Positions 56,204 to 64,000 of a stretch of DNA of 64,000 nt are shown here, piece after piece. The notes beneath the pieces were generated by a model. The model ran no database searches and had not been told where the DNA came from. It worked only from the letters and a program-made list of their open reading frames with translations. Source of the DNA: Brassica napus (Eukaryota > Streptophyta > Magnoliopsida > Brassicales > Brassicaceae); NCBI RefSeq assembly GCF_020379485.1, contig NC_063448.1, positions 14,965,726 through 15,029,725 on the forward strand, written 5' to 3'. Position 1 is the first letter of the stretch, and each line of letters starts with the position of its first letter. A program made the translations under genes and the position numbers.

Positions 56204-57540
56204 TGTTGGGGTCAAAATCGGTCACGACGGAATCAATGTCTGAAAATCCGTAAAAATTGGTATGAACGTTTTTACGAAAAATAAATCTTAGAAAAAGATT
56301 TATTTTTACGAAGAATCTTGCGGACAAAACACATTCACGAAAAATCGGAGAAAGATTCGAACAAGGTTGCCGCGTAGCAACCAGCGCAAAAGCTGGTCGC
56401 TACGTAGCGACCGAGCTCGCACCGAAGCTCGGTTGCTACATAGCGACCGAGCACGTACACGGCTCGGTCGCTACGTAGCGACCGAGCTCTCACCAAAGCT
56501 CGGTCGCTACGTAGCGACCGAGCTCTCACCAAAGCTCGGTCGCTACGTAGCGACCGAGCTCTCACCAAAGCTCGGTCGCTACGTAGCGACCGAGCTCTCA
56601 CCAAAGCTCGGTTGCTACGTAGCGACCTACTTAGCGACCGTGCTTTCTTAAAAATCGATACGACACGAATCCATGCATTCTCGTCTACTCTTTAATGCTA
56701 TCTCTCGAAGACCGTAGCCAACCCATTTCGTGTTTCTCGTCATTTGAATTCATCAATCGAACTTTACGATAAAAACCCGTAGAAAGTTCGTTTTTATCGA
56801 AAGAAGCCGTAATAAACGTTTCGAGTCAAACCAAGGCCCAAAGAGACCTAAGACGTGACTCAAAACCTACTGACGATTTCTTAACCAAAAGCCCATAAAC
56901 CGTAGGACGGTTTATTCTTTGTTCGCAAGAAAAGATAAATGTCAAGTTTCCGCGGATAAATACGAAGTATTCGAAGATAATTAGAAAAATCGGGAAAAAC
57001 GGAATATCTTCATTTTTAAGTTATGACGGCTTAAGGGCAGAAGAGGAAAAAGCGTAAACCAACCTAAGAGCGAGTATATAAGGAGTCCTAGGCGAGAGGC
57101 ACGGGGGACAACTTTTTAGACTCAGAACTCTCGGCACTTAGAAACTCTGAGGCATTATTCTCGACATGCTCTGTTTCCATGACTGGCACCCGATTACCAG
57201 ACAAACGCGCACAAGCAGTTCGATCTCTTGGTTCACTCTTGAACTACATTCAGCTTGATCCTCGAAAGGGGTACGTAGGCAGCTTTTCATAAGGTTCAGT
57301 CCGAAATCAATCAAAAACCTTTTCTGTATTTTCTTCGTCTTTTGTTATCGAGCTGAGACTCAACTAGGTTTGAGCTTTTAGGCCTCTAGAACTAGGTTAC
57401 TCGCTGACAGCATTTGCGGCCAAAGCTTTTATGATCTCTTGTAATGATCACAACGCTCTTGCACGGACTCGAAATAAGATCTACTGTTTTCTCTAAACTC
57501 ATTTGTTATCTTTTCACGATTTTCGCGTATATTTGGTCAC
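56204..57540 (+). repeat. 5' LTR of the second LTR element
   Basis: It is collinear with 62786-64000. The 3' boundary is uncertain: identity with the other LTR can be followed to 57527, where the window ends. It contains TATATAAGGAGTCC (about 57074), a likely promoter TATA. Confidence 0.72.
56385..56640. repeat. Palindromic repeat array in the second element's 5' LTR, ~36-bp unit
   Basis: GGTCGCTACGTAGCGACC alternates with GAGCTCTCACCAAAGCTC in a 36-bp unit repeated at least four times (about 56478-56630), with degenerate copies around it. The reading frames through it (RSDRALVRARS, GRYVATELSPK) are artefacts. Confidence 0.9.
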
Positions 57541-57631
57541 TTGTCGTTGGCTCTCGCAGAGATCCGGGACCTAGAAGGAGGGGAGGTACGGATTACTCTA
57601 ACTCATACCCGCAAAACGCTTGATCAAAACA

Positions 57632-57853
57632 ATGTCTGGAAATGCGAAAGAAAAAATCGCAGTTCGCAACAACGCTGGTAAGAAAACTCCAGCCGCCACT
57701 GCGCCTATGGCCAACGCCTACGCAAACGCCACAGTTCTTGAGAAAATCGATAACCTTGCTGTGACTTTTCGTCACAGGAAGTGCAATGAAACGAGCTCGC
57801 GATTTCTCTTTTTAAACATAAAGGGAAACGATAAATCTTATCAAACTCCGTAA
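57632..57853 (+). pseudogene. Remnant of gag N-terminus in the second LTR element
   Basis: ATG 57632 starts MSGNAKEKIAVRNN. The stretch MANAYANATVLEKIDNLAVTF resembles the gag N-terminus of the first element ([16 protein letters not shown]). After about 57775 homology stops and the frame ends at 57853. The rest of gag is deleted. Confidence 0.6.
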
Positions 57854-58012
57854 GTTTAGCTCATTACCGAGCAAAATAAATCTCAATGCGTAAGGGTTTA
57901 CCAAAACACGTTTTCCGAAAACATTTCGGAAGGGTAAAACTTGTTCTCCCAAAAATCGCAGAAAACCCCTAGGTTAATCACAGAAAAAGGAAGCGCAACA
58001 AATCGATTACAC

Positions 58013-58260
58013 AGCTCGGTCGCTACGTAGCGACCGAGCAAGCACACGGCTCGGTTCCTACGTAGTGACCAAGCTCAAGCCAAGCTCGGTCGCTATGTAG
58101 CGACCGAGCGCGCACACAGCGACCGAGCTCCAGCCAAGCTCGGTCGCTACGTAGCGACCGAGCACGCACACAGCTCGGTCGCTACGTAGCGACCGAGCAC
58201 GCACACAGCTCGGTCGCTACGTAGCGACCGAGCTCAAGCCAGCACTCCACTCGCTATGTA
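58013..58260. repeat. Palindromic repeat array, internal, ~35-bp unit
   Basis: GGTCGCTACGTAGCGACC alternates with GAGCACGCACACAGCTC. At least five copies, some with one or two changes. Confidence 0.88.
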
Positions 58261-58261
58261 G

Positions 58262-58880
58262 CGACCTGTCAGGCCTAAAAAGGGTCCTCCTTTGCGTTCT
58301 CTTTTGAATCCTCATCGTAACGCTTTTCGTTTCGTCTCAATCAGAGTTTTCGTTGAGATTTTACGACGAAAACAAGTAGGACTCTTCTTGGCTTGCTTCC
58401 ACTCGCTACGTAGCGACCTGTCAGAAATACACTCGCTACATAGTGACCTGTCAGGCCTCAGAAAAGTCCTCCTTTGCGTTCTCTTTTGAATCCTCATCGT
58501 AACGCTTTTCGTTTCGTCTCAATCGGAGTTTCCGTTGAGATTTTACGACGAAAACAAGTAGGACTCTTCTTGGCTTGCTTCCACTCACTACGTAGCGACC
58601 TGTCAGACCTCCAGCTCGCTATATAGCAACCTGTCAGGCCTCAAAAAGCTCCTCCTTTGTGTTCTCTTTTGAATCCCGATCGAAACGCTTTTCGTTTCGT
58701 CTCAATCGGAGTTTCCGTTGATATTTTACGACGAAAACCAGTAAGACTCGTCTAAACTCCTTCGCTTGCTCCTACTCGCTCTTACCTCCATCTTTGTGTT
58801 CTCCTTCAAATCTCGATCGAAACGTCTCTTGTTTCGTCTCGATTGGAGTTACCATTGAAACTTTACGATAAAAAAAAACT
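58262..58880. repeat. ~182-bp tandem repeat, three copies plus a partial
   Basis: Units begin near 58263, 58445 and 58627 at ACCTGTCAGGCCT and share CTCCTTTG-GTTCTCTTTTGA and ACGCTTTTCGTTTCGTCTCA. A fourth, diverged part starts near 58790. Each unit includes a TACGTAGCGACCTGTCAG relic of the palindrome. Confidence 0.8.
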
Positions 58881-60930
58881 CCGCGAAGACTAGTTTTCTC
58901 GCGTGGATTCAGATTAATCGTATAATACGGCAAAGGTTAACTTAACACCTTAGCCGCTTCAACTATACGATTATGTTGAACCTTTTTATTGACTTCGTAT
59001 CAGTCAAGTTCGGAAGATAAATGTCAAGTTTCAAAGGATAAACACCAATATCGAAAAAAGGCGAACGTACACGAGAAGAGGAAGGGGAAATGAGCAAGCA
59101 AAACTGAGAAGAGACAAAACTGCATCTTCGAGAGAACTAAGGTATTTGCGATTTGAAACTTTTGAAATCAGACTTGGAGTTTTCGTAGGAAATTGCTAAG
59201 AAATAAAAACACCTTTGAGACTGCCATAGAGCTTTAGGGAACGTAAAACCTAGGTGGATAGTCTAGCTAACTAAGTCTTAGGTGATTTATCCTGTCTCGA
59301 TATATTATCCCATAACTGTTCATCCAGATCTTGCAAACCGATCTAAACTATCCGAAAATCGAGAAAGGATCGCCACGCATATCAAGCTCGCTTCCTACGG
59401 AGAGAAAAAACTATAAGACATGAACGTTGTCTTAAAACCGATTCGTTTCTGGCAATTCTCTCGGAACCGACATATTCCAAGTCTTCAACCTGGAAACAAC
59501 CAAATCACAGTCCAAGCGTCGTCTTCAAACCGACTCGGACTGTCGATCATTCTATTCCTCGAGAAAAAAGGGACGGACTAGGTGCGTATACCATACTCGT
59601 ATACTCTCATACTTCAAAAACATATTCAAACAATGTGACGTCTCGTCAAGATCAAGAAAACGCTTTGGACAAAGCGAAATCTCGTAGAAATATGCGGAAA
59701 AATATTCATACAATGCAGTGTCTCATCAAGATCATCCTAAAAGCAAACGACAATCTGAGATTCTTCTAAACGCTAGGAACTGATCCAAACCATCTTGGAA
59801 AAATTCTAAAATACTATACAACATCTATCATCGCAATCATTCGTTTAGAAAACCTCTGCCAAACTTCATAATGAAAGTCGATGATTTGCTGAAGTCATAA
59901 AGATTTTTTCCGATTTGATAAAACGAGTTTCGTATAAGAATCATTATACGAGAAATCTTCAGGCATCAAAGCATCACTCTCATTTTCCGTCGAACCAACC
60001 GACTCACGGAAAAACATCAAAAACATTTGCGACAAAGCAAAATCAAGAACAAAAGTAACAGAAAATACGACAAAGAGACCACGTCCTCCCCGCTCGTCGA
60101 CTAAGTCTATCGCTGTTTAACTGATTCATCCAAGAAACCTGCAAAAACGTTTCGCGACTAGAACTCGGTGAAATAACCTTTGGTAAAACTCCATGAGTGA
60201 CTCAAAGAAAGTTTCACCGAAGAATTGAAACAAAAGCGGAAACGTTTCTCAAAAATCTGCGGAAACATCGTTATTTTGACATCTCCATACGTCGCGTCAA
60301 TTTAATAAATTCGTAAAAACCGGTCGCCCATTACTTACGCAAAAATCCTTCGTATATCAGATCATGTCATACGAAGTAACTTTCAAAAGTAAACGTAACA
60401 GGTTTTACGAAAAAGTACTTTCCTTATAGCAAAAACCTAGCTGTATGATCCGACATTGGAGGACCAATATAAACTTTACTTCCTCGCACCACGATCTGAA
60501 GGTCTCATTCTTTAGCCCCGCGACTCACTGGCATCCGCTCTCATTCCGCTTGGTCACGTCCGAACAGGAAATCACCCCGCAACTGACCCTGCACGGGCTC
60601 TGTATCAAGCTTCTTAGGCTTTATCTCCCTCGGAAACAAAGGAAATAACTTCTATACGAATAAAGGAAACATTATACGAAACTTTCATCGTATAAATTAA
60701 CCCTAAAGTGGAAAAACTTTTTCTACCACCATGGGCATACTCGGCCTATCAATCTCGATAAATGCCATTCGTCACTCGCCCAATTACGCCTTTCCTTCGA
60801 AGCCGAACTAGGTTACAGCATCCCCTTTAAGGACAATTCTAACCGACTTGACCTTATTGACAACAAGAAAGTGTCATGGTCTAATCCTTTGGCAACAACG
60901 TCTTTGGCTATAAAATTGAGCACAACCTTC

Positions 60931-61290
60931 TTTTTTTTTTTTTTTTTTTTGAAAGAATTTTAAATTTATTCATCTCAAAAAAACTTTTGTACAGAGAACT
61001 CCTATGTTTCTTTAATAAACAAAAAAAATCAAACTTTACTCCTATACTTATTCTCTTCCAAACCAAACCTCCATTGCCTTTTCATACTTAGCTCCATTTT
61101 TTTTCCTAAGGGAAGTTACTCTGTTTCTCACCAGCTTATCCATTCTAGCAATGAGCACAGCCTTCATGCAAAGCCAAAACAATTGAGCAACCACCGCTCC
61201 AATAACTTGACGGCTAAACGGTAATCTGGAATTTGTCTTGAAACGCCAAGTAACAATTACACAAACAATTATCGTACCACCCAAAAACGG
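60931..61290 (-). mobile_element. LINE 3' fragment inserted in the second LTR element
   Basis: A plus-strand T run (60931-60950) marks the poly-A tail. The minus-strand frame 61284-61048 ends with VVAQLFWLCMKAVLIARMDK and an NRVTSLRKKNGAKYEKAM tail, then TAG, resembling the C-terminal end of plant LINE ORF2. It is strongly 5'-truncated. A TSD was not found. Confidence 0.62.
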
Positions 61291-62785
61291 GAATCATACG
61301 GTAAATTCGTCATAACAAAACTCAGTCCTAACAACCAAACAGTTAACGGAAAGGTTCCACTTGTCAAAAATCGACCCAGTTCCATATACTACGATTCACT
61401 TTAAGCCCGCTGTGTTTTACTCGTAAAATGCGGCATGTAAGGAAAACTCGTAACAGAGCTCCTATAGCTATACGGAACATCCTCAAATAGACACGAAAGA
61501 AATTTCGGAAGGCCAACACCACACAAAGCATGGTATAGGAGGATGCCTCTTTCCGGGAAAAATTTACGCGACCCCTTGGTCCTAACTTCTCGATCGCAAA
61601 TCAAATCCAAACAGGAACAACAATTCTGGCTGCAAACATTCGTAGTCAAACCAGAATGTTTCCCAAACACAGGGCTAAGACTAATCACTTGCAACATCGC
61701 GAAACATCTTCAAGCCCGCGAACATTTCAAGCACGAAACACGGCATACGAAAGAATAACAAATCTTCAGCATCGCGAGACGTCGAAGATGCCTGAAGATT
61801 CGTTCTTTGACGAAATTTCTTTCCTCGATAAAAACACTTTCTTGGAAGACCAGACAGTCATACGCACTAACATCTTCTCAAAACATATCCTTCGCGAAGA
61901 CTCAAAACGGTAATTTTAACCATTAAGTTTGTTGCTGATCACAACAAACTCTTAACGTCCTAAACAGACTTAGCCATCTCTTAGAGATGACTCTAGTACA
62001 TCCGACACAAGGATAATAGCGCTATAAATGAAACCCAAAATTTTTGGTCAGCACTTCCAGGAGGCTTAAAAATTGTCCTTGGAGAGATGCTTGGTTCCAA
62101 CCATACAAGTCGTATAAGCCGAGAACCTATCGCGGACTTTAAATCGGTATGGAATCAGGATGAAACTGAAACAGGATACGTAAGTCGAATTAGTCATCGC
62201 ACCCTCTAAAACCATGAGTAAACCTAGGTCTTGCCCTAAACCCAGCGCACTGGTCTCTAACATCTCTAGGCATAGTTTCAAAAACCTTGATACGAGATCC
62301 CAAAATTTGTCTCTTTGCCAATATTCGAGCGTCTTCAGAAATCCCGCAAGTTTACACACTGCGGAAAACTCTCGAAACAGATCACGAATATAGCAGTTCA
62401 CACAGAGTTAGATAACGAGATGACAACTCGTAGTCTTCCTTCTACACCCATATAAAATGCCATCGGCAGCAACACGCCTGATAACCTCTACATAAAAACC
62501 AGACCGTAAAGGTCTCGCTGGAAAACTAGTCATACGAACCTTAACTCCAAGACGAACTACGAAAGGCTTGATCCCTTCGACAAGGGTACGTAGGCAGCCG
62601 TCATAAGGCGCAACCGTCATAAGGCGTAGCCCCAATATTATCGTGTTCTACTTTTAGAAGAGCGAGAAGACCACTTACCACAGACCTTTTCGACCATTAA
62701 TTCCGCCTAACTCATCTAACTTGCCAAGCCACTCGCTAAAACCTCACGCTAGAAGCTCATGGTTCTAACGAGCTGGAGGGCTAAC
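61291..62785. other. Non-coding 3' interior of the second LTR element
   Basis: It contains sequence inverted relative to 43570-43800 of the first element (for example AAACCTAGGTCTTGCCCTAA at about 62221) and AGGGTACGTAGGCAGC at 62582. No coding. Confidence 0.6.
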
Positions 62786-64000
62786 TGTTGGGGTCAAAAT
62801 CGGTCACGACGGAATCAATGTCTGAAAGTCCGTAAAAATCGGCATGAACGTTTTTACGAAAAAGAAATCTTAGAAAAAGATTTATTTTTACGAAGAATCT
62901 TGCGGACAAAACACATTCATGAAAAATCGGAGAAAGACTCGAACAAGGTTGCCGCGTAGCAACCAACGCAAAAGCTTGTCGCTACGTAGCGACCGAGCTC
63001 TCACCGAAGCTCGGTCACTACGTAGCAACCGAGCACGTACACGGCTCGGTCGCTACGTAGCGACCGAGCACGTACATGGCTCGGTCGCTATGTAGCTACC
63101 GAGCACGCACACGACTCGGTCGCTACTTAGCGACCGTGCTTTCTTAAAAATCGATACGACACGAATCCATGCATTCTCGTCTACTCTTTAATGCTATCTC
63201 CCAAATATCGTAGCCAACCCATTTCATGTTTCTCGTCATTTGAAGTCATCAATCGAACTTTACGATAAAAACCGCGGAAAGTTTGTTTTTATCGAAAGAA
63301 GCCGTAATAAACGTTTCGAGTCAAACAACGGCCCAAAGAGACCTAAGACGTGACTCGAAACCTACTTACGATTTCTTAACAAAAGTCCATAAACGCTTGG
63401 TTCGCAAGGAAAGATAAATGTCAAGTTTCCGCGGATAAATACGAAGTATTCGAAGATAATTAGAAAAATCGGGAAAAACGGAATATCTCCATTTTTAAGT
63501 TATGACGGCTTAAGGGCAGAAGAGGAAAAAGCGTAAACCGACCTAGAAGCGAGTATATAAGGAGTCCTAGGCGAGAGGCACGGGGGACAACTTTTTAGAC
63601 TCAGAACTCTCGGCACTTAGAAACTCTGAGGCATTATTCTCGACATGCTCTGTTTCCATGACTGGCACCCGATTAGTAGACGAACGCGCACAAGCAGTTC
63701 GATCACTTAGAAACTACGTTCAGCTTGATCCTCGAAAGGGGTACGTAGGCAGCCTTTCATAAGGTTCAGTCCGAAATCAATCAAAAACATTTTTTGTATT
63801 TTCTTCGTCTTTTGTTATCGAACTGATACTCAACTAGGTTTGAGCTTTTAGGCCTCTAGAACTAGGTTACTCGCTGACAGCATTTGCGGCCAAAGCTTTT
63901 ATGATCCCTTGTAATGATCGCAACGCTCTTACACAGACTCGAAAAAGATCTACTGTTTTCTCTAAACTCATTTGTTATCTTTTCACGATTTCCGCGTATA
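62786..64000 (+). repeat. 3' LTR of the second LTR element, cut by the window end
   Basis: It starts TGTTGGGGTCAAAATCGGTC, matches 56204 onward, and has a shorter palindrome array (62985-63130). Confidence 0.85.

Larger units (their letters stand above)
57854..60930. other. Non-coding interior of the second LTR element
   Basis: It contains a palindrome array (58013-58260) and a ~182-bp tandem repeat (58262-58880). Apart from those repeats I see no coding motif. Confidence 0.6.
56204..64000 (+). mobile_element. Second LTR retrotransposon (non-autonomous, related to the first), right LTR truncated by window end
   Basis: LTR sequence beginning TGTTGGGGTCAAAATCGGTC occurs at 56204 and again at 62786. 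The interior holds a fragment of gag, arrays and no pol. A purine tract GGAGGGCTAAC precedes the right LTR, so the element runs on the plus strand. Parts near 62035-62600 match the non-coding interior of the first element. No antisense ORF survives. Confidence 0.85.

Noticed and set aside
56335..56651. ORFs of 89-94 codons with RSDRALVRARS / GRYVATELSPK repeats
   Set aside because: They are artefacts of the 36-bp palindromic array in the LTR, open on both strands because the repeat length is a multiple of three.
58013..58260. CRISPR-like pattern of regularly spaced palindromic repeats
   Set aside because: It is a eukaryotic nuclear context, spacers are near-identical linkers rather than unique, and the array lies inside an LTR retrotransposon.
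62066..62635. 111- and 75-codon minus-strand ORFs in the second LTR element
   Set aside because: They correspond to non-coding interior that is also present, inverted, at 43570-43800 in the first element without a conserved frame.

Overview
The window is nuclear DNA of a crucifer, most likely Brassica or Raphanus. It holds intron-bearing plant genes in a very TE-rich, AT-rich setting. The recognisable single-copy genes run in the same order as the Arabidopsis thaliana At1g23100-At1g23170 interval (gene names recalled, not searched). They are a GroES-like CPN10 (6107-6554), a small ORF at the At1g23110 position (6782-7006), a broken MLP/Bet v 1 gene plus a relic of a second copy (28418-29230, 30362-30523), a C2-domain CAR protein (30676-31319), a small DUF7054-like gene carrying a conserved-peptide uORF (33110-33832), the last codons of a GH3 acyl-amido synthetase (48573-48710), and a complete TMEM214-like gene (52877-55637).

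Layout. 1-1640: 5'-truncated LINE on the minus strand. 1641-5986: intergenic with a CACTA-type MITE and a tRNA-derived SINE. 5987-7387: CPN10, the small ORF and a Tourist-like MITE. 8512-28266: a pile-up of long-TIR foldback (MULE-like) elements that share one ~90-bp terminus and internal ACATGTAC-rich arrays. A PIF/Harbinger element sits in one of them, a 1.38-kb hairpin in another, and an 8.27-kb CACTA element (19550-27814) in the right TIR of the last. That TIR ends only ~150 bp upstream of the MLP start codon. 28267-33832: MLP, CAR, two MITEs and the uORF gene. 33833-38700: AT-rich intergenic DNA with degenerate repeats. 38711-48570: a second PIF/Harbinger copy, split by an 8.3-kb LTR retrotransposon with 5-bp TSDs and abutting the GH3 relic. 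49902-52755: two ~0.85-kb non-LTR insertions, one directly in the promoter/5'UTR of the TMEM214-like gene. 56204-64000: a second, related LTR element running off the window.

The autonomous machinery is mostly broken. The CACTA TNP2 transposase is open across four exons (1140 codons), but its TNPA-like partner has two nonsense codons. Both PIF copies are damaged. The LTR element encodes gag, a retropepsin and an antisense ORF but no reverse transcriptase or integrase. The LTR elements carry tandem arrays of a perfect palindrome with core GGTCGCTACGTAGCGACC. The CACTA element carries a CCCGAAA minisatellite that looks like a variant of the plant telomere repeat. No tRNA, rRNA or CRISPR feature was found.
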